DNA of 56,020 nucleotides from RGIG5612 sp963589005 (GTDB taxonomy: Bacteria; Bacillota; Clostridia; Lachnospirales; Lachnospiraceae), in assembly GCA_963589005.1 (NCBI GenBank), contig CAVAJR010000013.1:1-56020 (forward strand). Direction: 5' to 3'. The position numbers were made by a program, and so were the translations under genes. Shown here in pieces: positions 32,694 to 41,760 of this stretch. Below the pieces are notes generated by a model. The model was given only the letters and a program-made list of their open reading frames with translations. It was not told the DNA's origin and made no database searches. The stretch's first letter is position 1. Every line of letters starts with the position of its first letter.

Positions 32694-34064
32694 CTATGCT
32701 TCGTAATAACGATCCAAAAATTCATCCTTGATTCTCTTAAGCTCTGACCTAGGCAGGATTCTCAGAAGTTCCCATCCCAAATCCAGTGTTTCCTCAATAT
32801 CTCTATTGGCCGTAAAGCCCTGTGAGACGTATTTCTTCTCGAATTCCTCGGCAAATCTGGCATATAGCTTATCCATATCCGTAAGTGCCGCCTCACCCAA
32901 TACAACCATAAGTTCCTTAGCTTCTTTACCGCGGGCATATGCTGCAAACAGCTGGTTCATTGTATTGGCATGATCAGCTCTGGTCTTGCCTTCGCCGATA
33001 CCCTTATCCTTAAGTCGTGACAGAGACGGCAGCACATCAATAGGCGGCATAACTCCCTGACGATACAGCTCACGGCTTAATATGATCTGACCCTCTGTAA
33101 TATATCCTGTAAGATCAGGAATAGGATGCGTCTTATCATCTTCAGGCATCGTAAGAATAGGGATCATTGTAATTGAGCCATTCTTGCCCTCCTGGCGTCC
33201 TGCACGTTCATATATAGTTGCAAGATCCGTATACATATATCCGGGATATCCGCGTCGTCCCGGAACTTCCTTTTTAGCAGCCGAGATCTCTCTTAGTGAA
33301 TCGGCATAATTTGTAATATCCGTGAGAATAACAAGCACGTGCATTTCCTTCTCAAATGCCAGATACTCAGCTGCAGTAAGTGCCATCTTAGGTGTTGCGA
33401 TACGCTCAACTGCCGGATCATTTGCCAGGTTAACGAACATAACGGTTCTGTCAATAGCGCCTGTCTCTGTAAATGATTTTCTGAAGAAATCCGCCTCTTC
33501 GAAGGTTATTCCCATTGCCGCAAATACTACGGCAAACTGCTCATCTGTGCCCCTTACTCTGGCCTGTCTGGCAATCTGTGCCGCCAGCTGCGCATGAGGA
33601 AGACCTGACATGGAAAATATAGGAAGTTTCTGTCCCCTTACCAATGTATTAAGCCCGTCAATGGCAGATACTCCTGTCTGGATAAATTCCTGCGGATATT
33701 TTCTTGCCGCCGGGTTCATAGGAAGTCCGTTTACATCCATTCTCTTATCCGGCAAGATCTCCGGTCCGTCATCGATCGGTCTTCCCAGTCCGTCAAATAC
33801 TCGTCCCAGCATGTCCTCGGAAACGCCCAGTTCCATTGACCTTCCTAAGAAGCGCACCTTGCTCTCCTGCGGGTTAATTCCCGTCGAACTTTCAAAAAGC
33901 TGAACTAACGCATCCGTGCCGTTAATCTCAAGCACCTTGCAGCGCCTCTTCTCGCCATTGGTCAATTCTATCTCGCCCAATTCATTATATGTAACACCTT
34001 CAACGCCCTGTACCAGCATCAAAGGTCCGGCAATCTCCTGTATTGTCCTGTACTCCTTTGCCAT
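32694..34064 (-). CDS. ntpB: V-type ATPase subunit B (non-catalytic)
   Basis: A 456-residue B subunit. It begins MAKEYRTIQEIAGPLMLVQG, has FDGLGRPIDDGPEILPDKRM, PIFSMSGLPHAQLAAQIARQ in place of a Walker A loop, and VILTDITNYADSLREISAAK. The late PSLSRLKDKGIGEGKTRADH motif is diagnostic of the family. It alternates with A subunits in the head and completes their catalytic sites. It is 230 bp after ntpA; that gap holds a repeat copy. Confidence 0.97.
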   Translation of the reverse strand: MAKEYRTIQEIAGPLMLVQGVEGVTYNELGEIELTNGEKRRCKVLEINGTDALVQLFESSTGINPQESKVRFLGRSMELGVSEDMLGRVFDGLGRPIDDGPEILPDKRMDVNGLPMNPAARKYPQEFIQTGVSAIDGLNTLVRGQKLPIFSMSGLPHAQLAAQIARQARVRGTDEQFAVVFAAMGITFEEADFFRKSFTETGAIDRTVMFVNLANDPAVERIATPKMALTAAEYLAFEKEMHVLVILTDITNYADSLREISAAKKEVPGRRGYPGYMYTDLATIYERAGRQEGKNGSITMIPILTMPEDDKTHPIPDLTGYITEGQIILSRELYRQGVMPPIDVLPSLSRLKDKGIGEGKTRADHANTMNQLFAAYARGKEAKELMVVLGEAALTDMDKLYARFAEEFEKKYVSQGFTANRDIEETLDLGWELLRILPRSELKRIKDEFLDRYYEA

Positions 34065-34145
34065 ATCTATCCTCCGTCAATGTATCAATTACCTGATATT
34101 TCAGGATATATTACTTTTATCATTTATCGTATCGCCCAATGTCAT

Positions 34146-34279
34146 CGTGTCCGGACAGCGCAGCCCACTGCTAAACCCAGATTGCTATAAGTTTCATTTT
34201 CTCGCACTCCAGATCATTTAAGATCAATGATCAGTGCAGACATTTTCAAGCAATGACTGCATGCCGATGTTCACGACAC
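34146..34279. repeat. Dispersed palindrome, long degenerate copy inside the V-ATPase operon
   Basis: CGTGTCCGGACAGCGCAGCC (34146-34165) and CCACTGC match the left arm; CATTTTCAAGCAATGACTGC and ATGCCGATGTTCACGACAC (34261-34279) match the right arm. The centre is about 60 bp longer than in other copies. It lies between ntpA and ntpB. Confidence 0.75.
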
Positions 34280-34294
34280 CATAATATCCGGCAA

Positions 34295-36058
34295 TTACTC
34301 TTGATGCGTAAGATAACCCACCTGCTTCTGCAGCATATTCATGATATGCTCATATTCCTCGTCGACCTTATCGATCACAGTATATTTGAATCTGCCTATG
34401 TTCTCCCTTACTGCCAGATTAGCCAGATTCTCAACAGATGCACCATTATCAAGAGCCTTAAGTGATGTGTCATAATATGCCAGAATAAGCTTCATCATAA
34501 GGAATTGCTTATGAAGCTGTGTATAAGTATCGACCTCGTTGAAAGAATCCTGATGCAGGAAGTCCTCTCTTATAGAACGAGCCGTCTCCATCTTAAGTCT
34601 GTCTGTTGCCGACAATGCATCCATTCCGACCAGCTGTACGATCTCCTCAAGGGCTGCCTCATCTGACAGAAGCTGCATAAATCTGGCACGGCACTCTGTC
34701 CAGTTGCCCTCTACTGTCTGGTCGAACCATTTGCCCATATCATCAGCATAAAGAGAATAGCTGGTAAGCCAATTGATAGCCGGGAAATGTCTCTTATAAG
34801 CCAGGTTTGAATCAAGTCCCCAGAACACCTTAACAATACGAAGTGTCGCCTGAGATACCGGTTCTGAAATATCACCGCCCGGCGGCGAAACTGCTCCGAT
34901 TACAGAAAGTGCTCCCTCTCTTGGGCTATTGCCCTTAGACATAACACGGCCGGCCCTTTCATAAAATTGTGCAAGACGAGATCCCAGGTACGCAGGGTAT
35001 CCTTCCTCACCCGGCATTTCCTCAAGTCGTCCTGACATCTCACGAAGTGCCTCGGCCCAACGGGATGTTGAATCGGCCATAAGCGCAACTGAATAACCCA
35101 TATCCCTGAAATATTCCGCGATCGTAATTCCTACATATATAGATGCTTCACGGGCTGCAACAGGCATATCCGATGTATTGGCAATAAGAACTGTCCTCTC
35201 CATCAATGAATGGCCCGTCTTAGGATCTTTAAGCTCTGGGAACTCATTCAGAACATCTGTCATCTCATTACCACGCTCGCCGCATCCGATGTATACAACA
35301 ATGTCAGCCTCTGCCCATTTTGCCAGCTGATGCTGCGTAACAGTCTTACCTGAACCAAATGGTCCCGGGATAGCCGCCGTTCCGCCCTTAGCAATCGGAA
35401 ACAGGCAGTCAATAACTCTCTGACCCGTAATAAGCGGTACATCCGGTGAAAGCTTCTTGGAATAAGGTCGCCCTACTCGAACCGGCCATTTTTGAAGCAT
35501 ACAGATATTGATATGTCTTCCCTTCTCGTCCTCTACAACAGCAATTGTCTCCTCAATTGTATGCTCACCTTCATTGATGGATACAAGCTTGCCACAGATG
35601 CCATTTGGCACCATGATCTTTTGTTCAACGATAGGCGTCTCCTGCACGGTACCTATAATGTCGCCGCCCTGTACCTTATCGCCGACCTTAACGCATGGAA
35701 CGAATATCCATTTGGCATCCCTGTCAATAGCAGGAACCTCCACGCCTCTTGTCAGGTTATTGCCTGTCTTTTGCATGATCTTAACAAGGGGACGCTGGAT
35801 TCCGTCAAATATACTTCCTATAAGTCCCGGTCCCAAATCTACAGAAAGCGGTGCGCCTGTAGATTCCACAGGTTCGCCGGGGCCTAATCCTGATGTCTCC
35901 TCATAGACCTGGATAGAGGCCTCATCTCCATGCATCTCTATTATCTCGCCAATAAGTCTTTTATCTGAAACACGCACCACGTCGAACATATTGGCATCTC
36001 TCATGCCGCTGGCTACGACTAGTGGTCCTGCAACCTTTTTAATGGTTCCTGTGCTCAT
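34295..36058 (-). CDS. ntpA: V-type ATPase catalytic subunit A
   Basis: A 587-residue catalytic subunit. It opens with GTIKKVAGPLVVASGMRDAN and has the bulge domain with GDIIGTVQETPIVEQKIMVP. The P-loop is GPFGSGKT (about 233-240), and the catalytic Glu lies in CGERGNEMTDVL. SDMPVAAREASIYVGITIAE and DSTSRWAEALREMSGRLEEM follow. It hydrolyses (or makes) ATP, coupled to ion flow through NtpK and NtpI. It is 139 bp after ntpF. Confidence 0.97.
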   Translation of the reverse strand: MSTGTIKKVAGPLVVASGMRDANMFDVVRVSDKRLIGEIIEMHGDEASIQVYEETSGLGPGEPVESTGAPLSVDLGPGLIGSIFDGIQRPLVKIMQKTGNNLTRGVEVPAIDRDAKWIFVPCVKVGDKVQGGDIIGTVQETPIVEQKIMVPNGICGKLVSINEGEHTIEETIAVVEDEKGRHINICMLQKWPVRVGRPYSKKLSPDVPLITGQRVIDCLFPIAKGGTAAIPGPFGSGKTVTQHQLAKWAEADIVVYIGCGERGNEMTDVLNEFPELKDPKTGHSLMERTVLIANTSDMPVAAREASIYVGITIAEYFRDMGYSVALMADSTSRWAEALREMSGRLEEMPGEEGYPAYLGSRLAQFYERAGRVMSKGNSPREGALSVIGAVSPPGGDISEPVSQATLRIVKVFWGLDSNLAYKRHFPAINWLTSYSLYADDMGKWFDQTVEGNWTECRARFMQLLSDEAALEEIVQLVGMDALSATDRLKMETARSIREDFLHQDSFNEVDTYTQLHKQFLMMKLILAYYDTSLKALDNGASVENLANLAVRENIGRFKYTVIDKVDEEYEHIMNMLQKQVGYLTHQE

Positions 36059-36118
36059 TGCTGTTACCTATGCCTTTCGTTTTTACTATATTACTTAAGA
36101 TGTATCTTGCGCCTGCTG

Positions 36119-36188
36119 CCGTGCCATGCGGCGCAGCTTATTGCAGCTGATATGCTTACAGAAGTCAGCTGCGTACCTTCAGCACTCT
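36119..36188. repeat. Dispersed palindrome, degenerate copy inside the V-ATPase operon
   Basis: CCGTGCCATGCGGCGCAGC (36119-36137) matches the left arm. The remaining part keeps only short complementary pieces (GCAGCTGA ... TCAGCTGC). It lies between ntpF and ntpA. Confidence 0.5.
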
Positions 36189-36197
36189 TGCAGACTG

Positions 36198-36506
36198 TTA
36201 TACGATATCCGTTCCGACTGCTCTCTCTACGAGTTTGCTTATATTAGCCAGTCCCTGTCTGGTATTGCCATTTACTCCCGGTATCGGAATTATCGCCGGC
36301 AGTCTCATATCATTATATCGGCTGACCGTATCCATGATCTGTGCCTGCAGCTGCTCTGTGATATATATTATCGCATAATCATCTGCCGCCAGCCGTTCCA
36401 GCTCCCTGGCACCTTCTCCGGCATTAAGAACAGGAAATGTCTCAAGTCCTAATGTTGCAAATCCATATATTGAATCTCTGTCACCAATAACCGCTATCTT
36501 ATACAT
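36198..36506 (-). CDS. ntpF: V-type ATPase subunit F
   Basis: A 102-residue small stalk subunit. It opens with MYKIAVIGDRDSIYGFATLG and has DYAIIYITEQLQAQI and LPAIIPIPGVNGNTRQGL, the F-subunit pattern. It contacts subunit D and may regulate coupling. The start overlaps the ntpC stop by 8 bp. In enterococcal nomenclature this protein may be called NtpG. Confidence 0.92.
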   Translation of the reverse strand: MYKIAVIGDRDSIYGFATLGLETFPVLNAGEGARELERLAADDYAIIYITEQLQAQIMDTVSRYNDMRLPAIIPIPGVNGNTRQGLANISKLVERAVGTDIV

Positions 36507-37518
36507 AGCTTTCTCTCAACCTTTCTCTGATCATACTGTCCGGAAGTTCATTTAATTTGCCTGACAGAATCAATCTGACTGATTTGATCTCGCATTCCTT
36601 GGCCAATACATATGCGGCCAACGGTGAGACGGTAAATGCATTATATTTCTGCGGTTTTATCAATTTGATCAGCCTGTTGTCGCACCATCTGTCAAATGCT
36701 GCCGAACCCTCTTTTATCGCTTCAGCCGCATCTTTATATATCGTCTGCTCCAGATATTCATAGACAGCATTAAGACCATTTCTGGCTGCTGCCATGATCT
36801 GAATTGGTGATACGCTGCCGCAGTCAGCAAGCGCTCTTGATAAGAACTCGCTGTCCTTGCCTGTCTTACATGCACGGATCGCAATATTTATATTAGCTGC
36901 CGCACATTTAAACTCTGCATAATCCTTAAGCAGTGCATTGTCTGACTTCTTAGCACACTCGCTTATGCTGTCAAGGCAAGCCTTGTCGATTATGACATCG
37001 CTCATCTGAGAATCTCCTGCTCTGAACAGTACTTCTCTGGCTTCCTGCGCTGCTCTCATCATTATAATTGGAAGAGAGCCAAAATCTGCATCGGCCGCAC
37101 ATTTTCTCAGCTGCGATACCGGGATCGTACCGCCGTCCATATAGACATTTGGCACTTCCTTCTGAACATATGATTCTTTAAGAGCGACCTTGAGATTATG
37201 AAAATCCGTACCATATCTGAATATGTCAAATACCTTCGCTTCCGAAGCACTGCACAGACTGTTCATCAGCTCCCACATGCGTTCCCGTTCAAGACTCAGG
37301 AGTTCTTCCGGTGTGTTATTGTCTGTAGGACCCCATCCCTTTTCCAGAAGGATCTGTATGCAGTCATCGTATGTCTCACATGCCATCAGGTCATCCAGAT
37401 CCTTATCGTTGAGCAAAGTATTTTCCTTGCTGCGAATTCTGGCAACCGCTGCCGGCATCAGATCGTCACTTAGCAGCTCATCATCCAGAAGAATGTCGCA
37501 TAAGAATTCTTTGTCCAT
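36499..37518 (-). CDS. ntpC: V-type ATPase subunit C (stalk-rotor connector)
   Basis: A 339-residue helical subunit, related to yeast subunit d. It has the three-fold repeat of this family, with segments FRYGTDFHNLKVALKESYV, KSDNALLKDYAEFKCAAANI and SPLAAYVLAKECEIKSVRLI near its end. It joins the rotor ring to the D/F stalk. It is long for a subunit with weak identity, so the call also rests on position between ntpE and ntpF. A repeat copy lies upstream. Confidence 0.92.
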   Translation of the reverse strand: MDKEFLCDILLDDELLSDDLMPAAVARIRSKENTLLNDKDLDDLMACETYDDCIQILLEKGWGPTDNNTPEELLSLERERMWELMNSLCSASEAKVFDIFRYGTDFHNLKVALKESYVQKEVPNVYMDGGTIPVSQLRKCAADADFGSLPIIMMRAAQEAREVLFRAGDSQMSDVIIDKACLDSISECAKKSDNALLKDYAEFKCAAANINIAIRACKTGKDSEFLSRALADCGSVSPIQIMAAARNGLNAVYEYLEQTIYKDAAEAIKEGSAAFDRWCDNRLIKLIKPQKYNAFTVSPLAAYVLAKECEIKSVRLILSGKLNELPDSMIRERLRESYV

Positions 37519-37608
37519 TTTTATCTCCTATCTACTACCAATACTTTCCAGCGCTGCAGATATCAGATCAGCACTGAGGCTTTCAGACTATACATATCCG
37601 CAGGTCTT

Positions 37609-37718
37609 CCCGGCACGCAGCATAAATTAAATTATGCGCACCGGGACGGCGCAGGCGTTTTCGAACAGTTGCTGCACGCCGAGGTTCACGGTACATTTAT
37701 ACTTTTGTACGCGTGCCG
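37609..37718. repeat. Dispersed palindrome copy inside the V-ATPase operon (reverse orientation)
   Basis: CCCGGCACGC (37609-37618), CACCGGGACGGCGCAGGCG (37639-37657), TTTTCGAACAG, then GCTGCACGCCGAGGTTCACG (37671-37690) and GCGTGCCG at the end. The usual inner left arm with the GAGAAAAC motif is deleted, joining the two outer parts. It lies between ntpE and ntpC. Confidence 0.85.
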
Positions 37719-37733
37719 ATATACCAAACCGCA

Positions 37734-38309
37734 CTAATTAAATATCACCCTGCTTATCTTATCCTGCAGCACTTCCTTAGAAGAACTGATCAGCACATCT
37801 ATGCTGCAATTTTCCTCTATATCCCCGTAAGATAAGATAAATCCGCCGTCAATATCTGCCGGCCGGCTGTCGATCTGCAGCTTACTGCCTTCTAACTGTT
37901 CCTTAAGCGATGCCGGTATTCTGCCCAGATCCTTCTGCGAAAATCTGATCTGTCCGGGTTCTCCGGATGCGTATTTTTTGATCAGCCTGCCGATCATCTC
38001 AAAATACTCTTCATCATTCAGACTCAGAATCTGCGCCTTAGCCATGGCAAATACTTCCTCTATCTTATCTTGCTTGGCCTGAAGCAAGATCCTTTTTTCC
38101 TTCATCTGCGCTGAGCTTTCAATTCTTTTAGCCTGCGCTGCCGCATCTGATTCTGCCTGTTTCATGATGGCTGCTGCCTGACTGTCTGCCTGTTCCTTCT
38201 CTGAGGATATGATCGCAGCAGCTTCTTCTTTGGCTGATGCAATTATCTTGTCAGCCTCGGCTTTAGCTTCCTGAGTGATATATTCCAGGATCTTATCCAA
38301 TCCACTCAT
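37734..38309 (-). CDS. ntpE: V-type ATPase subunit E (peripheral stalk)
   Basis: A 191-residue subunit. The N-terminal 80 residues are an Ala/Glu/Lys-rich helix (EYITQEAKAEADKIIASAKE onward) that pairs with subunit G/H. The C-terminal globular part includes SYGDIEENCSIDVLISSSKE. It forms the peripheral stalk that links the head to NtpI. It is 17 bp after ntpK. Confidence 0.92.
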   Translation of the reverse strand: MSGLDKILEYITQEAKAEADKIIASAKEEAAAIISSEKEQADSQAAAIMKQAESDAAAQAKRIESSAQMKEKRILLQAKQDKIEEVFAMAKAQILSLNDEEYFEMIGRLIKKYASGEPGQIRFSQKDLGRIPASLKEQLEGSKLQIDSRPADIDGGFILSYGDIEENCSIDVLISSSKEVLQDKISRVIFN

Positions 38310-38326
38310 CTGTTAACTCCTCTCAT

Positions 38327-38824
38327 TTAGAATGCAACATTTGCTGCACCTGAAATAGCCAGGATTGAAACCAGCAATGCCAGAATGGCATAAGTTTCAA
38401 CCATTACAGGGAAGATCATTGCCTTACCAAACTGTTCCGGCTTCTTAGCAACCGTTCCGATTGATGCAGCTGATGCACGTCCCTGTGCGATTGCGGAAAA
38501 ATATCCTGCAATTGCGATCGGAAGACATGCGCATAAGTAAACAAAACCTTTACCGATAGAAATATTGCCGTCGCCGCCTAATATTCCTGTCTGTGATAAT
38601 GTAATAAATCCGATAATAAGTCCGTAAATACCCTGTGTACCCGGAAGCAGCTGGAGAACCATGACTTTACCGAATTTGCCGGGATCTTCTGCTATTACTC
38701 CCGCAGCCGCCTCACCTGCTACGCCTACGCCTCTTGCAGATCCTGCACCTGCAAGGCCTACTGCCAATGCTGCACCCAGAAGTGCTAAAATTGTACCCAT
38801 GTTTGCCTGTAAAAACTCAATCAT
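38327..38824 (-). CDS. ntpK: V-type ATPase proteolipid subunit K, sodium-type
   Basis: A 165-residue double-hairpin c subunit with four membrane helices. Two copies of a GxGSARGVG/AxGRASAAS motif mark the internal duplication. The ion site matches the sodium-binding site known for Enterococcus hirae NtpK: L60, T63 and Q64 in LLPGTQG, Q114 in AIAQGRAS and E143 in MVETYAIL. All ligand side chains are present, so Na+ transport is predicted. The gene is 1 bp after ntpI. Confidence 0.95.
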   Translation of the reverse strand: MIEFLQANMGTILALLGAALAVGLAGAGSARGVGVAGEAAAGVIAEDPGKFGKVMVLQLLPGTQGIYGLIIGFITLSQTGILGGDGNISIGKGFVYLCACLPIAIAGYFSAIAQGRASAASIGTVAKKPEQFGKAMIFPVMVETYAILALLVSILAISGAANVAF

Positions 38825-38825
38825 C

Positions 38826-40829
38826 TCAGTTCTCCTTATATTTGTAATATTTTGTTTTTATACTATATGGTTCAAATTCTCTTCCGCCGCCTGAATAAAA
38901 CCGGCTGAAAAATTCAACATATTGTAAACGGTTAGTATGAACATATGCACCTAACGTATTTATGCCTATATTTATCGCATTGATTATTACGAATACGATA
39001 ATGAATATGATCACTCCGACTATACCATTGCCAAACATCGTTCCTATCATGTTGGCGACCGACGAGATAACGCCTGTGGCAAGTCCTAACGCCAGAAGTC
39101 TTGAATATGACAATACATCTGACAGATAGCTGGTTATGCCATATACAGAATACGCGCCCTTGATAAGTCGTTTTGGCCAGCTCTTACATTTAAACTCGCC
39201 CATAAATATAACTACTACCGCCCCGACTCCTGCGATTATCAGTCCGATGTTTCCTATATTTGACGATATTATCGGCTCGCATCCGCCGCCTAAGATATCC
39301 ATGATCATCTGCATTGACAGACATTTGATGATAAGACCTATCAAGATCACGTACCAGACGATAACGCCAAACACAAGGCTCATATAATCCTTCTGCCTGA
39401 TGTATTGATATGCTGCAACCCCCATGCCGGTAAATATGTGGATGATACCCATAATAAGTGCCAGCGATAATACCGTCATCGGATGCGCTGTCATATCAAG
39501 CCACAGCGGTTTAACGACTATCTCGTGTCCGAAGAAATTGCCGCTTACCGAACTTATCAGATCTCCGAAATAGCTGCCGAACAGCACACCGAAGAATATT
39601 GCGCTGATACCGCCGAACATGAACAGCTTGACATTATTTCTCAGGCTCTGTTCCATGTGGGGATTCTTAAGGAGCAGCACACCTGCTGCAACGGCTATGA
39701 TAAGTCCTATGCATGCGTCTGCCAGCATAAATCCGAAGAATACAAAGTAGAACAGCGATATCAGAAATGAAGGATCTATCTCGCCTTTGGCCGGCAATGC
39801 ATAGGATTCTACAACGCCCTGTACTGAACTTGAGAATGCGTTGTTCTTCAGCACAACAGGTACATTCTCGTCCTCCTGAGGATCGTCATACTCTATCGAC
39901 AGGTCATATCCCTTAACGGCTTCTTTAAGTTTCGGGATGTATTTCTCAGGAACATATCCTTGCAATACAAATGTATGCTGCGACTGATGTATGCTTCTTG
40001 TTACCTGATATTTTTCTTCCCGGATAGCCATATAATCCGAATAGAACTGAATCTCTTCTCTATATCCTGCAAGATCACTGATTTCTTTTTCTAATTTTTC
40101 GATCTCACTTTCAATTGAGACTATGTTTTTCTCAAGGGATTCGATTTCCTGTACCGGCGTGAGCTTACTGCTGACTGAAGGATAGGCAAATCCATTGGCC
40201 CTTAACTGCGTAAACATCGCTTCTTTATCCTTGATGCCGCACACAGCCACTATACAAGTCTGCTCCTTGTCAGCGCTGATCACGCTTATGTCTCTGGCTT
40301 CAACCTGTGCTGTGGCTTCATACAGCTCTTCCAATGTATGAAGTCCCGCAACAGCACCGATAAATATCGCAGTCTCATCCGTTCCCGTGGTATCCAGAGC
40401 AATATCAAGACTCTTCCAAGGCCGAAGCATGTCTATCTGCTGGCGATTTCTTACTATATCTGATTTCTTCTCCGCTATATCCTTAGACTTATTCAGAATT
40501 GTTTTTATTATTCCGTATGTCTGTCTGGCTGTGTCGTGGAAGGAATCATACTGTGACTTCTCGATTAAGTCTCTTCCTTTAAATGAGGACAACAGCCCCT
40601 TTTTAACGGGGTTATATGTGTCAAGTATCTCTAGTGCATTCTCTGCATCATGGATATTTCTCTCAAATTCAGAACTTGGTATCGGCATATTTTCTTTATG
40701 GAAGACTTCATTATCTTCAGAAAAATTCTGTACCTCCACTACGCCCTGACGCTGTATCTCCTCAAGTACAGCCTTCCTGTCCTGCCTGAGACCGCATATC
40801 GTTATCCTTTTCATGGCCAATACTGCCAT
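38826..40829 (-). CDS. ntpI: V-type ATPase subunit I (membrane stator, a-like)
   Basis: A 667-residue subunit. Residues 1-330 are cytosolic with long coiled coils (IESLEKNIVSIESEIEKLEK). The C-terminal half has about seven to eight membrane helices, including LISLFYFVFFGFMLADACIG, NIGLIIAGVGAVVVIFMGEF and YLSDVLSYSRLLALGLATGV, where the conserved Arg (SYSRLLALG) faces the rotor's ion site. It ends with EFFSRFYSGGGREFEPYSIK. Only 1 bp separates it from the G/H gene and from ntpK. Confidence 0.95.
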   Translation of the reverse strand: MAVLAMKRITICGLRQDRKAVLEEIQRQGVVEVQNFSEDNEVFHKENMPIPSSEFERNIHDAENALEILDTYNPVKKGLLSSFKGRDLIEKSQYDSFHDTARQTYGIIKTILNKSKDIAEKKSDIVRNRQQIDMLRPWKSLDIALDTTGTDETAIFIGAVAGLHTLEELYEATAQVEARDISVISADKEQTCIVAVCGIKDKEAMFTQLRANGFAYPSVSSKLTPVQEIESLEKNIVSIESEIEKLEKEISDLAGYREEIQFYSDYMAIREEKYQVTRSIHQSQHTFVLQGYVPEKYIPKLKEAVKGYDLSIEYDDPQEDENVPVVLKNNAFSSSVQGVVESYALPAKGEIDPSFLISLFYFVFFGFMLADACIGLIIAVAAGVLLLKNPHMEQSLRNNVKLFMFGGISAIFFGVLFGSYFGDLISSVSGNFFGHEIVVKPLWLDMTAHPMTVLSLALIMGIIHIFTGMGVAAYQYIRQKDYMSLVFGVIVWYVILIGLIIKCLSMQMIMDILGGGCEPIISSNIGNIGLIIAGVGAVVVIFMGEFKCKSWPKRLIKGAYSVYGITSYLSDVLSYSRLLALGLATGVISSVANMIGTMFGNGIVGVIIFIIVFVIINAINIGINTLGAYVHTNRLQYVEFFSRFYSGGGREFEPYSIKTKYYKYKEN

Positions 40830-40830
40830 C

Positions 40831-41154
40831 TCATGCCTCCTTGAAATACAAAATATGCTCTATTACCATCTTGACCGCATCTGATTTTCTGTGGTCAAAA
40901 TTTTTCTGCATCTGACTGACTACGGCCGCTGCCCTCTTCTGCGCAGAATCCAACGAAGGCGTTAATGCGTCTCTTGCCTTATCCAATGTCTGCTGCGCAT
41001 TACTTCTCGCATCGCTTATGACAGTATCTCTATATCGGGCAGCTTCCTCACGTGCCGCCGATATGATTCCTGCACCTTCCTTCTGCGCATCCTTGATGGT
41101 CTGTCTGGCCGCAAGCTCGGATTCCTTTATTCTGTCCAGCGTTTCCTGTGCCAT
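40831..41154 (-). CDS. V-type ATPase subunit G/H (peripheral stalk)
   Basis: A 107-residue, mostly helical protein (AQETLDRIKESELAARQTI and SDARSNAQQTLDKARDA). It has the Ala/Glu/Arg-rich, coiled-coil nature of the subunit that pairs with E. It is the first gene of the operon, 1 bp before ntpI. AAGGAGGC precedes the ATG. Names differ (G, H or NtpF) between systems, so no symbol is given. Confidence 0.85.
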   Translation of the reverse strand: MAQETLDRIKESELAARQTIKDAQKEGAGIISAAREEAARYRDTVISDARSNAQQTLDKARDALTPSLDSAQKRAAAVVSQMQKNFDHRKSDAVKMVIEHILYFKEA

Positions 41155-41760
41155 CTGCCTGCCTCCTTGTATTTATTAAAATCACCCCCGCACAGCCTTC
41201 TGCGCTTATGCGGTATCTGATAATTTTTCTAACCGATTTTTCAGCCAATATAGCACTGCATTGTACAAATATCAATACATGTTTGTATTTTTGTGAGTAC
41301 AATTTTTGAACAATGTTTTTAGACATTTGTTTTTTCTTTTGTACAAATTACACAAAGCTGTTTTTATCAGTAGTCAGATGTGCACAACATTGGACCATTT
41401 TAGCCGCCAAATTCAGCATATTTACGGTTTGGAGGATCCGGCAGTCATATGGCATGTCACTTTTGCAGCCGTCGAACTGTGTCCCTTATCAATTACGCTT
41501 TAGAATGGAAAATCTTGATTTTAAGAAGACAGATTTATACTGTTTCCATAAATGTGCATACCGATGGTCTGAACTCATACAATAATTCCCACAATAATTT
41601 CCCGGATCAAAAGTATTGATATGCCAAATATTTTGTTCTATTATCTGCCTTGTTGACGTTACAGGCAGTCACCCATGCCAGACAAGGCTGCAGCCTGCAC
41701 GGACATGAGGTAAATTACCGCGGCAACATATTACATATTAAAAACCAGGAGATACTCATT
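41155..41760. other. Divergent region between V-ATPase and aroK-like gene
   Basis: About 600 bp. The right end of the V-ATPase promoter lies at 41275. From about 41300 to 41650 the sequence is AT-rich and shows no gene, repeat or clear structure to me. The longest frame through 41650-41760 would extend the aroK-like protein by 37 residues that look non-coding. GGAG just before 41761 marks the likely start. Confidence 0.6.
41247..41275 (-). promoter_or_regulatory. Promoter of the V-ATPase operon
   Basis: On the minus strand TTGATA (41275-41270) and TATATT (41252-41247) are 17 bp apart, about 95 bp before the first gene. Confidence 0.65.

Noticed and set aside
41650..41760. N-terminal extension of the aroK-like protein
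   Set aside because: The added 37 residues have no family match; GGAG before 41761 gives a normal start.
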